A DNA stretch of 64,000 bases from Oscillospiraceae bacterium (GCA_910574995.1 CAJTCS010000010.1:1-64000); one strand, 5' to 3'; shown: positions 43,371-51,461, numbered from the stretch's first letter. Numbers and translations are program-made. The notes: generated by a model not told the origin, from the letters alone.

Positions 43371-43715
43371 ATGCCGAATGATGTCTTGTCTGTCCTTGGT
43401 ACGCGGCTGAAAGCCGCCAGAAAGGGGCGCGACCTCACGCAGGAACGGCTGGCGGAGCTGTCTGGCGTGTCTGCCCGCCATATCGCAAAGATCGAGAAGG
43501 GGGATGTGAATCCCTCGTTTGAGGTCCTGTCTACATTGGTGAAAACCCTTGGCGTGTCCTTTGACGCCATCTTCGACCCGGCCAGCGAGCAGGTGGAGGC
43601 CGAAATCCAGGAGGTCGCCGGTTTGTACCGGGCTTGCCCGGAACAGGAGCGGCGGCTGATGTTGGCAGTGATTCGCACCATGTTGCGGGAACTGATGGGC
43701 GAGGCAAAAGACTGA
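43371..43715 (+). CDS. XRE-family transcriptional regulator
   Basis: 114 residues. The helix-turn-helix is at about 8-62: LGTRLKAARKGRDLTQERLAELSGV, then SARHIAKIEKGDVNPSFEVLSTL. The C-terminal half is helical and could dimerise. It is transcribed away from the sigma-like gene and the integrase, the usual place for the master repressor of such an element. The effector signal is unknown. Confidence 0.87.
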   Translation: MPNDVLSVLGTRLKAARKGRDLTQERLAELSGVSARHIAKIEKGDVNPSFEVLSTLVKTLGVSFDAIFDPASEQVEAEIQEVAGLYRACPEQERRLMLAVIRTMLRELMGEAKD

Positions 43716-43797
43716 TAATCCAGTTGGCAAAGTGAACGGCAAACAGATGGACACATCTTAACTTACATCGAGTTTTTTCAATACGTTCACTTTAGAG

Positions 43798-43830
43798 AAA
43801 GCCGCTCCAATTAACCTGGAACGGCTTTTC
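43798..43830 (+). terminator. terminator after XRE gene
   Basis: Stem aaagccg/cggcttt with an inner tcca/tgga pairing and a trailing TTTTCTCTT. It lies between the convergent XRE and acr3 genes; on the minus strand the tail is weak. Confidence 0.7.
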
Positions 43831-43917
43831 TCTTATTTACCGCCTTTTTGATGAGAGTTTAATATAGTTTTCATAGTAGGAACTTTGGATTTTATTCATT
43901 TGAAATTGGTCAAAACA

Positions 43918-44988
43918 CTATCTATAAATATCACATTTCTGCGAGGTAATGCAAAACTGTCCGGCGGTTTTGTTCGCAATTTTTACCAGAGTCAGCATGA
44001 CCGGTACCTCAGTCAGTACACCCACGGTTGTAGCGAGAGCCGCAGGGCTGGTCGTGCCGAACAACGCCACAGCCACCGCAACAGACAGTTCAAAGAAGTT
44101 GGACGCTCCGATCATACCGGCGGGAGCCGCAATGTCGTGGGGCAGTTTCAGCAGCTTGCAGGCAAGATAAGCGATAAAGAAAATCAAAAAGGTTTGAATT
44201 GTCAGCGGCACCGCTATCAAAACGATGTGCAGAGGATTTTTGAGAATAATTTCGCTCTGCCCCATGAAAATCAGTACCAGCGTCAGCAGCAGTCCGATTG
44301 TCGTGGCTGAATCAAACTTGTGGATAAACACGTTTTCAAAGTAGTCGGTTCCTTTGCTCTTGACAACCAGCAGACGGGTCAAAACACCGCCAGCCAGGGG
44401 AATCACCACAAAAAGGACTACACTGAGGAACAGCGTGTCCGTTGGCACCGCCACATTGGAAACGCCCAGCAGGAATTTCACGATGGGAACAAATGCAAAC
44501 AAAATAATCAGATCGTTGGTAGCGACTTGCACTACGGTATAGGCCGGATTTCCGTTGGTCAGGGTACTCCATACGAACACCATAGCGGTGCAGGGAGCCG
44601 CCCCCAGCAGAACCGCTCCGGCCAGATACTCGGTTGCCAAGTCCGGCGTAATGAACGCCTTGAACACCGCAAAGAAGAACAGGGACGCAATACCATACAT
44701 TGTGAAGGGTTTAATGAGCCAATTCACAATCCATGTTACAAAAAGCCCTTTTGGATTTTTGCCTACGTTTCGCACACTGTTGAAATCCACCTTCAGCATC
44801 ATAGGATAAATCATCACCCAAATCAAAATGGCCATCGGGATGGATACACGCGCATATTCAAAGTGGTTTAGCAGTTCGGGCAAAGCTGGGGTAAAATGGC
44901 CCAGCAGTACGCCTACCACCATACACAGAAACACCCATACTGTTAGATACCGCTGGAAAAAGCTAATACCAGCATGATTGTCTTTCAT
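43918..44988 (-). CDS. acr3: ACR3-family arsenite efflux permease
   Basis: 356 residues with about ten membrane segments. The family signature LLGAAPCTAMVFVWSTLTNGNPAYTVVQVATND holds the conserved cysteine; MILIWVMIYPMMLKVDF and GVSNVAVP are also typical. It exports As(III) using the proton gradient. It is last in the arsenic cluster, downstream of arsC after a hairpin, and its ATG has AGTAGGT 5 bases upstream. Highest-confidence member of the cargo. Confidence 0.94.
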   Translation of the reverse strand: MKDNHAGISFFQRYLTVWVFLCMVVGVLLGHFTPALPELLNHFEYARVSIPMAILIWVMIYPMMLKVDFNSVRNVGKNPKGLFVTWIVNWLIKPFTMYGIASLFFFAVFKAFITPDLATEYLAGAVLLGAAPCTAMVFVWSTLTNGNPAYTVVQVATNDLIILFAFVPIVKFLLGVSNVAVPTDTLFLSVVLFVVIPLAGGVLTRLLVVKSKGTDYFENVFIHKFDSATTIGLLLTLVLIFMGQSEIILKNPLHIVLIAVPLTIQTFLIFFIAYLACKLLKLPHDIAAPAGMIGASNFFELSVAVAVALFGTTSPAALATTVGVLTEVPVMLTLVKIANKTAGQFCITSQKCDIYR

Positions 44989-45038
44989 GGGACACCTACT
45001 TTCTCAAATTCACTTTTTTCAATGTGTTTCTTTTGAAA

Positions 45039-45071
45039 AGAGCCGTCCCGGATAGTTTCGGGGACGGCTCT
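45039..45071 (-). terminator. hairpin between arsC and acr3
   Basis: An 11-bp stem agagccgtccc/gggacggctct followed on the minus strand by TTTTC. It could end the arsC message or let only part of transcription reach acr3. Confidence 0.7.
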
Positions 45072-45077
45072 ATGGGT

Positions 45078-45494
45078 CTAACGCAGTTTTTCCTTGAGCT
45101 GAAGGACCTTTTCTTCAATTTGCTGGATCGTAGCCAGAAAAACATCGTCCGACTGGCCGCTGGGATCATCCAGCCCCCAGTTTTCCGTGTACTGACTGGG
45201 GAGAATTGGGCATCCTACATTGCACCCCATCAAAATCAATACATCCGGGGTAGGAATATCGGAAAGGAGCTTGCTGTGCTGGGACTGCTCCATATCAATA
45301 CCATACACCCGTTTCATCAGTCGCACAGCATCCCGGTTGATATGCTCTTGACGCTCTGTTCCCGCCGAATAGCTTTCAAATACATCTGCGGCCAGTTTTT
45401 TTCCCAGGGCCTCCGCGATCTGACTACGGCAGGAATTGTGAACGCATACGAAGGCCACTTTGGGCTTGCCGGTGCAATCCAGTTTCTCTTGCAT
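45078..45494 (-). CDS. arsC: arsenate reductase, thioredoxin-coupled type
   Basis: 138 residues of the low-molecular-weight phosphatase fold. The active-site loop C-x5-R is CVHNSCR (Cys17, Arg23), and the redox pair is GCNVGC (Cys91, Cys95). This three-cysteine relay is that of plasmid pI258-type ArsC, which is recycled by thioredoxin rather than glutaredoxin. It reduces As(V) to As(III) for export by Acr3. It starts nine bases after the Cys-rich thioredoxin gene with no clear site of its own, so translation is probably coupled. Confidence 0.93.
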   Translation of the reverse strand: MQEKLDCTGKPKVAFVCVHNSCRSQIAEALGKKLAADVFESYSAGTERQEHINRDAVRLMKRVYGIDMEQSQHSKLLSDIPTPDVLILMGCNVGCPILPSQYTENWGLDDPSGQSDDVFLATIQQIEEKVLQLKEKLR

Positions 45495-45503
45495 AGCTAA
45501 AAA

Positions 45504-45950
45504 TCAAAAGCCCAGCTTGTGCAGCAGTTTCACCACATCGCCAGCTTTCAGCACTCTGCCGGAAGAAACGACCTGCTCATTGACCACCAGCGCCGGAGTA
45601 GACATGACACCATAGTTGGCAACGATAGCCATATCGGTCACATACTCCACGGCCACCGCAGAGCCAATCTCTTTCAACGCGGCCTGGGTGCTTTCCAGCA
45701 GAGCATGACAGTTCTTGCAGCCGGGGCCGAGGACCTTCACGCTGTTCAAAGTGCCGGTGCCATCCCCCTTGTCGGCCTCATAGGTTTCCACCGGGCCGGT
45801 GCAGCAGCAGGCCGGTTCCGCTTTCTGCTCCGCCGTACCGCCACAGCAGGAACCACCCTCCGGCTCCTCCACGATCTCCATGTTGCAGCATCCGCTGCCG
45901 CCCTTTTTGCCGCCAAACAAGCCGCCCAGGAATCCCTTTTTCTCACTCAT
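45504..45950 (-). CDS. thioredoxin-like protein with Cys-rich N-terminal extension
   Basis: 148 residues from ATG 45950 (AAAGGA upstream; a TTG at 45956 is possible). The first ~55 residues are Gly/Cys-rich, with SGCCNMEI, GGSCCGGT and EPACCCTG. The rest is a small thioredoxin of the MTH895 type with active site GPGCKNCHAL and a cis-Pro loop MSTPALVVN. The N-terminal cysteine pairs could bind As(III) or another metal. Placed directly before arsC, it is a natural reductant for that enzyme; this role is inferred. Confidence 0.85.
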   Translation of the reverse strand: MSEKKGFLGGLFGGKKGGSGCCNMEIVEEPEGGSCCGGTAEQKAEPACCCTGPVETYEADKGDGTGTLNSVKVLGPGCKNCHALLESTQAALKEIGSAVAVEYVTDMAIVANYGVMSTPALVVNEQVVSSGRVLKAGDVVKLLHKLGF

Positions 45951-46020
45951 AATCAAATCGTCCTTTCAAGAAGTTGTTAATATTGCCACCCGCATTGATA
46001 AGCGGATAGGGCCAAGGTTG

Positions 46021-46944
46021 TTACATGACCAAATTGAAGATATAGCCGGTGATGGTCGCCACCGCGAAGATACACAGCACAAAGGTAATGACCATCTTCT
46101 TTTTGAAAATTGAGCCGAGCAGCGATACCTCCGGGATGCTGGCCCCAGCGCCGCCTAAAATCAGAGCGATCATCACGCCGGGTGCCACGCCCTTTGAAAT
46201 CAGGATGCTGGCAATGGGGATCATCGTTTCCGTGCGGATATACATGGGAATGCCCACAACAGCCGCCAGCGGCACGGCCCACAGGTTGCCCGCTCCGGCG
46301 AAATTCGCCAGCAGGTCGGTGGGGACAAATTCATAGATAAACGCTCCAATGCCAGCCCCCAGCAGGAGGTACAGCACGACGCCTTTGAACAGGCCGAAAG
46401 CGTCTTTGATGGAAATCTTGAACGCTTGGAGCTGCTTCTGCCAGAATGTTCCCTGCATCGTTTCCCAGGATACGGCGTCCTGATGCCCGCCTCGGACGGA
46501 AACATTCTTGATTTCCTTTTCAAAGCCTGCCGCGTCCAGAATCAGGCCCATGACCACCGCGAAGATAAAGGTAAAGGCCATATAGATGATCGTGGCCTTT
46601 ACGCCGAAGAACGCCAGCATCAGCGTGATGATTGCGGGGTTCAAAATGGGCGAGGTCAGCAGGAAGGAGATAGCCCCGCAGAAGGGCGCTCCGCTCTTGA
46701 ACAAGCCCACCAGCACCGGGATTGTGGAACAGGAGCAGAAGGGTGTCACCGCGCCCAGCAGCGCACCGAGAACACTGTTCAGCCCTTTGCGCGGCGTGGT
46801 CAGTATCTTCTTGATGCGCTCCTGAGAAACATAGATTTGCAGGAGCGCCACCAGAAAGCTGATGCCGATGAACAGCCCAAACAATTCGCCAAACAGCATG
46901 AGGAATGTCTGGCCCGCATGGATAAGAGTTTCACTTGTGAACAT
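46021..46944 (-). CDS. ArsP-type permease (UPF0718/DUF318)
   Basis: 307 residues from ATG 46944, with AGTAGGT upstream. Eight or so membrane segments are seen. The family motif GAVTPFCSCSTIPVLVGL carries the vicinal cysteines, and the second half has GIPMYIRTETMIPIA and ILGGAGASIPEVSLLG. ArsP proteins export trivalent organoarsenicals such as methylarsenite; related permeases of unknown substrate share the motif. Position inside the ars cluster supports an arsenical substrate. Confidence 0.85.
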   Translation of the reverse strand: MFTSETLIHAGQTFLMLFGELFGLFIGISFLVALLQIYVSQERIKKILTTPRKGLNSVLGALLGAVTPFCSCSTIPVLVGLFKSGAPFCGAISFLLTSPILNPAIITLMLAFFGVKATIIYMAFTFIFAVVMGLILDAAGFEKEIKNVSVRGGHQDAVSWETMQGTFWQKQLQAFKISIKDAFGLFKGVVLYLLLGAGIGAFIYEFVPTDLLANFAGAGNLWAVPLAAVVGIPMYIRTETMIPIASILISKGVAPGVMIALILGGAGASIPEVSLLGSIFKKKMVITFVLCIFAVATITGYIFNLVM

Positions 46945-46947
46945 AAA

Positions 46948-46980
46948 CAAATACCTACTTTCTCAAAATGATGGAAGTTG
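46948..46980 (-). promoter_or_regulatory. shared GAGAAAGTAGGT leader before arsP-like gene
   Basis: On the minus strand TTTTGAGAAAGTAGGT precedes this gene, and TTTGAGAAAGTAGGT precedes acr3 (about 44991-45010). The last bases act as ribosome-binding site, but the shared stretch is longer than that needs, so a common translational or mRNA signal is possible. Confidence 0.45.
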
Positions 46981-47006
46981 ATTACACTTTTGTAGAAAGC
47001 AGTTCG

Positions 47007-47048
47007 TTACCGTGACCGGCAATGCAGCCGGCAACCGCAGATGCACAT
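47007..47048 (-). CDS. 13-codon Cys-rich mini-ORF
   Basis: ATG 47048 follows AGGAGG at 8 bases, 12 bases after the ccdA stop. The peptide is MCICGCRLHCRSR, with four cysteines and a basic end. It is too short for standard gene callers. It could be an arsenite- or metal-binding micropeptide, or a leader ORF controlling the ArsP-type gene downstream. Only the ribosome-binding site, placement and composition support it. Confidence 0.45.
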   Translation of the reverse strand: MCICGCRLHCRSR

Positions 47049-47060
47049 AGGCAGTTCCTC

Positions 47061-47750
47061 CTAAAAAGCCAGATAGAACATATAGAATCCAATGAGCAGT
47101 ATCGCTGCGCCCATACCCCATTTCAGCCATTGGCTGACCTTTCCATACTTCTCATTTTGGGTCAGGGAGCGGACAAAGCCCACCGATGTACCCGCAAAAA
47201 TCGTCAGCGCACCGTGACCGATGGAGTAGAGCAGCAGCAGGAGCATCCCCCATGCCACGCTCCCCTTTCCCGCCACGATTGCCAACAGAGCGACCAACAC
47301 CGGCGTGGCGCAGGGGGAGGAAAAGATGCCGCCCAAAACCCCGGCAATCAAAGCCCCTGCATATCCTCTGCGGGTGTTCTTCGACAGCAGATAGGTGGAT
47401 GGAATGAAGTTGAAGATTTCCCAGGTCTGCAAGGCCATCAGCACCATCAGGATGCCCAAAGCCAGATACCACCAGGAGGCGGAAGTTCCAATCAGCCACC
47501 CCGCCAAGGACGCAAGCGTCCCCAGGATCGTAAAGGTGATTGCTGAACCAGCGGCAAACACCAGCGACAGGCGAAACGCCTTTTTCGGTTCTGTACCTGT
47601 TCCCCCCACATAGCCGATCACCAGCGGGATGCTGGATAACGAACATGGTGTAAACGAGGTCAGCACTCCCGCCAGCACAGCCAGCAGCGGAGCCAGCCAG
47701 ATGCTTTCAGAAATCAAAGTGCCGAGGGTGTTCAGCCAGGAATCAATCAT
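47061..47750 (-). CDS. CcdA-like transmembrane thiol-disulfide transporter
   Basis: 229 residues with six membrane segments. The two conserved cysteine motifs are SFTPCSLSSIPLVIGY and FSSPCATPVLVALL, as in CcdA/DsbD, which carry electrons from cytoplasmic thioredoxin to the outer face. Its start overlaps the preceding thioredoxin stop (ATGA). In this cluster it would keep an extracytoplasmic thioredoxin reduced. A cytochrome c role is unlikely, as no cytochrome genes are present. Confidence 0.88.
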   Translation of the reverse strand: MIDSWLNTLGTLISESIWLAPLLAVLAGVLTSFTPCSLSSIPLVIGYVGGTGTEPKKAFRLSLVFAAGSAITFTILGTLASLAGWLIGTSASWWYLALGILMVLMALQTWEIFNFIPSTYLLSKNTRRGYAGALIAGVLGGIFSSPCATPVLVALLAIVAGKGSVAWGMLLLLLYSIGHGALTIFAGTSVGFVRSLTQNEKYGKVSQWLKWGMGAAILLIGFYMFYLAF

Positions 47751-48286
47751 GCCTCCACCCCCATTTCCGTGAGGATCAGCCGCATTTGTTCTTCGGTCAT
47801 TCCGCCCTGATGGACAGTAAAGACGTGTTCCCCGGTTTCCCGTGAATTGTATAGGATGAACTCAATCTGTTGGGCCAGCTCGTCACTGGGGACAAAAGGT
47901 GTTCCGTCTGCGTTTACTAATACCTGTGTTGGAATAACCTGGACGGGGACGTTAGATGCTGCCTCGGCATACTCCCATACGTCCACAAACTTGATAAACG
48001 CCTTGCCGGTCATTTCCTCATTCATCGTTTTCAAAACCGGGGCCATTTGCTGGCAGGGGATGCAGGAATCAGAGCCATAGTCCACGATGATAGGCAGGCC
48101 ATGTTCGGCCAGCGCCTCAAAGTCAATGGCCTCTGTTGCGGTCAACGCAAAGTCGGTATCTTCCGGGACGATAGAATCCTCCGGGGTCTGAGTGGCCGCA
48201 GGTGGATTTTTGAAAAGATAGATACCGGCGATAACCGCCACGATCAGGCAGGGGACCAGAATTTTTACAAGTTTTTTCTTTGTCAT
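47747..48286 (-). CDS. membrane-anchored extracytoplasmic thioredoxin
   Basis: 179 residues. A single N-terminal membrane anchor (VKILVPCLIVAVIAGIYLF, about 6-24) is followed by an acidic linker and a thioredoxin domain with active site SCIPCQQMAPVL and cis-Pro loop VIPTQVLVN. It faces outside the cell and is the probable partner of the CcdA protein encoded next, with which it overlaps by four bases. Together they form a reducing relay across the membrane. Confidence 0.88.
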   Translation of the reverse strand: MTKKKLVKILVPCLIVAVIAGIYLFKNPPAATQTPEDSIVPEDTDFALTATEAIDFEALAEHGLPIIVDYGSDSCIPCQQMAPVLKTMNEEMTGKAFIKFVDVWEYAEAASNVPVQVIPTQVLVNADGTPFVPSDELAQQIEFILYNSRETGEHVFTVHQGGMTEEQMRLILTEMGVEA

Positions 48287-48298
48287 AGTGCCTCCCCA

Positions 48299-49312
48299 TT
48301 AGATAAATAGATACTGCAACGCATTGAACAAATAGCCGACAAGGATGATGCCCACAGAGCAGATCGTAATGAACAGGGCCAGCAGTTTCGGCTTTACCGC
48401 CTTGCGGAGCATGATGATGGAGGGCAGGCTCAAAGTGGTAACGGCCATCATAAAGGAGAGGATGGTGCCAAGCTGTGCGCCCTTCGCCAACAGCGCCTCC
48501 GCCACGGGAATTGTGCCAAAGATGTCCGCATACATGGGAACGCCCACCAGGACAGCCAGGAACACGCCAAAGGGATTGTTGCTGCCGAGGATTGCTTGAA
48601 TCCAGCTTTCGGGAATCCAGTTGTGGATGACTGCACCAATGCCCACGCCGATCAGAATGTAGGGGAACACTTTTTTGAACGTGCTGACAACCTGATCTTT
48701 TGCAAAAATAACCCGGTCACGCTTCGTCAAAGTCGGGGATTCCAAATCCACGCTGCTGGCGTTTCGGATAAATTCTTCTACATACTGCTCCATGTGCAGT
48801 TTCTCAATTAGAGTGCCGCCCGCAACGGCGATAATCAGCCCCAGCACGACATACCAGATGGCGATTTTTGCGCCGAAAATACTCATAAGGAGTACCAGAC
48901 TGCCCAGGTCAACCATCGGAGAGGAAATCAGGAAAGAGAAGGTTACGCCCAAAGGCAAGCCCGCGCTGGTAAAACCAATAAATAACGGGATGGACGAGCA
49001 GGAGCAGAACGGCGTTACCGTTCCCAGCAGAGCGGCGATGATGTTGGCCCCAATACCATGAAACCGGCCCAAGATGCGCTTGCTCCGCTCCGGCGGGAAA
49101 TAACTCTGGATGTACGAGATTATGAAAATCAGAGTACAGAGCAGGATGGTGATTTTGATTACATCATAGATGAAGAATTGAATACTCCCGCCCCAATGAG
49201 ATGCGGTATCCAGGCCGAGCGCCGACACCAAATTTCCGATCAGCACGTTCAGCCACTTCATGCCAAGAATTTGATCTTGGATGAACAGCCAAATCGTTTG
49301 CAGCAGTTCCAT
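48299..49312 (-). CDS. YraQ/UPF0718-family permease
   Basis: 337 residues from ATG 49312 (GGAGG 9 bases upstream); open frame upstream of it overlaps arsR and is not coding. Membrane segments and the motif LGTVTPFCSCSSIPLFIGF mark the same superfamily as the ArsP-type gene at 46021, but the two differ widely, so the cluster has two distinct CSCS permeases. GVPMYADIFGTIPVAEALL is the second-half motif. Substrate unproven; arsenical or other soft-metal export is the best inference. Confidence 0.85.
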   Translation of the reverse strand: MELLQTIWLFIQDQILGMKWLNVLIGNLVSALGLDTASHWGGSIQFFIYDVIKITILLCTLIFIISYIQSYFPPERSKRILGRFHGIGANIIAALLGTVTPFCSCSSIPLFIGFTSAGLPLGVTFSFLISSPMVDLGSLVLLMSIFGAKIAIWYVVLGLIIAVAGGTLIEKLHMEQYVEEFIRNASSVDLESPTLTKRDRVIFAKDQVVSTFKKVFPYILIGVGIGAVIHNWIPESWIQAILGSNNPFGVFLAVLVGVPMYADIFGTIPVAEALLAKGAQLGTILSFMMAVTTLSLPSIIMLRKAVKPKLLALFITICSVGIILVGYLFNALQYLFI

Positions 49313-49339
49313 ATAATTGTTCCTCCACGAATAAAATCT

Positions 49340-49363
49340 ATAAATCGCAATTTGTCGATTTAT
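49340..49363. promoter_or_regulatory. inverted repeat between arsR and permease (operator candidate)
   Basis: ataaatcg-N8-cgatttat is a perfect 8-bp inverted repeat in the 110-base gap between arsR and the permease. A second hairpin (ccgcca/tggcgg, about 49380-49400) lies nearer arsR. ArsR-type repressors bind AT-rich dyads of this kind. Confidence 0.5.
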
Positions 49364-49422
49364 TATTGCTAAAGTAAACCGCCACTGGCCACATGGCGGC
49401 TCACTTATCGCACAAATGAAAA

Positions 49423-49755
49423 TTATACGGCAGCACGTCTTGAACCGCATGAACAGTCAACATCTTCCGCCTCTGCGGTGCAGGTTGTCAGTTGGGTGAG
49501 CAAGGCAATCGCCTGTGCGCTCCCCTCCGGGTCGATGCGGTAATATACCCACTTTCCCTCTTTCCGGCCAACAACAACACCAGAATCACAGAGGATCTTC
49601 ATGTGGTGGGAAAGGGTGGACTGCCCTATGTGCAGTTCATCTAACAGCTTGCAGGCACACTTCTCACCTCCGCGCAAAAGCGACAGGATGTGCAGTCGGT
49701 TTTCATCGCAGAAAGCCTTGAAAACTCGTGTACTCTGTTTATCGGATAGGTACAT
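49423..49755 (-). CDS. arsR: ArsR/SmtB-family repressor
   Basis: 110 residues with a winged helix: FKAFCDENRLHILSLLRGGEKCACKLLDELHIGQSTLSHHMKIL. The KCACKLL motif in helix 3 matches the CxC As(III)-sensing site of classical ArsR; further cysteines lie at the C-terminus (TTCTAEAEDVDCSCGS), possibly a second metal site. It should repress the cluster until As(III) binds. RBS GAGGTG 6 bases before ATG 49755. Confidence 0.93.
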   Translation of the reverse strand: MYLSDKQSTRVFKAFCDENRLHILSLLRGGEKCACKLLDELHIGQSTLSHHMKILCDSGVVVGRKEGKWVYYRIDPEGSAQAIALLTQLTTCTAEAEDVDCSCGSRRAAV

Positions 49756-49787
49756 CGTTTCACCTCATATCTATTTTCTTCGATGTT

Positions 49788-49816
49788 ATTATATGCGATA
49801 CTTCTAAGAATGTCAA
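49788..49816 (-). promoter_or_regulatory. consensus promoter of the arsenic cluster
   Basis: On the minus strand TTGACA (49811-49816), exactly 17 bases, TATAAT (49788-49793), 32 bases before arsR. A perfect consensus promoter suggests strong expression kept off by ArsR. The flanking atcgcat/acatcga bases form a loose dyad over the -10. Confidence 0.88.
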
Positions 49817-49909
49817 TATGATTTTGAGGAAAATTTTTGTCAGCTAGATTATGGAGTAAGGCTGTCGAGTAACCGGCAAGCAATGCGGAATGGTACCCAT
49901 TCCACAAAA

Positions 49910-49941
49910 TTGAGCATCCTACCTCCCGGCAGGATGCTCAA
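49910..49941 (-). other. candidate origin of transfer (oriT)
   Basis: A perfect 11-bp inverted repeat (49910-49920, 49931-49941) surrounds GCATCCTGCCGGGAGG on the minus strand. ATCCTG followed by C is the known nick consensus of IncP/MOBP relaxases. It lies 120 bases past the relaxase gene, and a second small inverted repeat (ggaatgg/ccattcc, 49887-49903) is alongside. The surrounding 49756-50060 also carries several GC-rich hairpins (near 49981-50045). No nick data; inference from motif and position. Confidence 0.55.
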
Positions 49942-50060
49942 TTTGCTTGTTGGTGGCAAGCCCCCAAACCCCCTTGAACAGCCCCGTGCCGGGGCTGGCT
50001 GCGCGTTCCTGCGGAACGCTTTTTGACGGGCCTGCGGCCCGTTGACAGCAGACGAAGGTA

Positions 50061-51461
50061 TCAGCGTTCATCCTCCTGCCGGGTGGCCTCCGCCGCCTGC
50101 TGCTGTTCCTCATAGCCCATCAGCCGGTCCACATTGGCACGGACGGTCAGCAGCTCCCGCATCTCGTCCCGTGTCTTTCGGTAGTCGGCGTAGGCGGATT
50201 TTTTCTCCGCCAGCAGAGCGGCGTACTCAGCCTGGAGGCTTTTGACGGTGGGCAGCTTTTTCAGCCCCAGCCCGTCAAAATATTTCTTTGCTGCCTGATG
50301 CAGAAGTATCTCGCTCTCATGCTCCGCTCGGAATTTCTTTGAGTACCCGGCCTTGCGGTAGGCGACATAAACCTCTCTGGTCTTGGAGTAATTGATGATG
50401 TGCGTTTTGAGGACGGCGATCTCCGCCATGCGCTGCTCCGCCGCCTTGATCTGGCCGGACAAACTATTGTACCGGGATGTGGCCTCGTCCGCTCTGGCGG
50501 TGAGATCGGCGTAGTCCAGAATGCCGTGTTCCGTCAGATAGTTCAGCGTCTGGGCCATCTGCTTTAGGTTGAACACGCTGGCCCACCGTGCATAGCCTGC
50601 GCCCTTCCCGGCCTGGAGCTTTGCCTGAATATCCACCAGCAGATCGACCTTTGAGCAGTCGGGCTGGCGGATATTTTTTTGGCAAGGGACGTGAGTGCGC
50701 TTGCCGGACAGGACTTCCATCAGAGCGTCCACGCTGTACCCTTCGCCCATACTGTCAGCGTCCAGGCGGATAAACTTTTTGCCGCCCGGTGCTTTCAGCC
50801 GGATGGATTTTCCCCGTGGAGAAACCTCTATCCCGGCCTCCCGCAGGAGAGCCAGCAGCGCCTCCAGATCGTGGGGCTTTTTTTCGAGGGCGGCGTCAAT
50901 CGCCATGCGCAGCCGGTCCCGGTGGCATGGCGGCTTGTCCCCCAGCCACTTGTCGTAACTCTTGCCGCGCCGCTTTGGATTTTCCACGATGGAGTAGCCG
51001 TTTTCGATGCAGATGGTATCGTTCAGTCGCCGCACAGCTTTGGTGCTACCCCAGAAATTACGGAACTTTCGGGAGCAATCCAGCGTGGTGGAGTTCCAAA
51101 TGATGTGGTTATGGATATGGGCCTTGTCGATGTGAGTGCAGACGATAAAGGCGTGTTTCCCTTTGGTGAACCGCATCGCCAGATCATAGCCCAGGCGGTT
51201 GGCCTCTTCCGGGGTAATCTCGCCGGGAACGAAGGACTGCCGTATCTGGTAGGCCAGCACATCGTCCGCTCCCCGGTGCCTGCCGGTCTTGGCGATATAC
51301 TGCCGCTTTGCAAAAAGAAATTCAGCGTCTGCGATCCGGCTGTCGCACTGGTAGCTGGTGATAAGCCTGCCGCCGTCTGTCTTTCCTGGGTTCTCTACAT
51401 AGTCCAGGATGTCGCTGATCGCCGTCCCTGCCGACCGGCCCTTTCCGGTATGCAGCGGCAT
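50061..51461 (-). CDS. MobP-type relaxase/mobilization nuclease
   Basis: 466 residues from ATG 51461. Relaxases nick DNA at oriT and stay attached by a tyrosine. The metal-binding His cluster is HIDKAHIHNHIIWNST, and an N-terminal Tyr is in ILDYVENPGKT. A coiled-coil C-terminal half ends basic/acidic (RQEDER). Relatives usually begin MATTRLMPLHTGKGR; here the matching upstream codons are ATC GCC ACC ACC CGC CTG before the ATG. The strong GGAGG is placed 9 bases from the ATC at 51479, so the real start is uncertain. Confidence 0.88.
   Translation of the reverse strand: MPLHTGKGRSAGTAISDILDYVENPGKTDGGRLITSYQCDSRIADAEFLFAKRQYIAKTGRHRGADDVLAYQIRQSFVPGEITPEEANRLGYDLAMRFTKGKHAFIVCTHIDKAHIHNHIIWNSTTLDCSRKFRNFWGSTKAVRRLNDTICIENGYSIVENPKRRGKSYDKWLGDKPPCHRDRLRMAIDAALEKKPHDLEALLALLREAGIEVSPRGKSIRLKAPGGKKFIRLDADSMGEGYSVDALMEVLSGKRTHVPCQKNIRQPDCSKVDLLVDIQAKLQAGKGAGYARWASVFNLKQMAQTLNYLTEHGILDYADLTARADEATSRYNSLSGQIKAAEQRMAEIAVLKTHIINYSKTREVYVAYRKAGYSKKFRAEHESEILLHQAAKKYFDGLGLKKLPTVKSLQAEYAALLAEKKSAYADYRKTRDEMRELLTVRANVDRLMGYEEQQQAAEATRQEDER

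Noticed and set aside
48299-49450. A 383-codon version of the YraQ-type permease.
   Set aside because: The extra 46 codons overlap arsR and an operator-like repeat; ATG 49312 has a good ribosome-binding site and starts the conserved protein.
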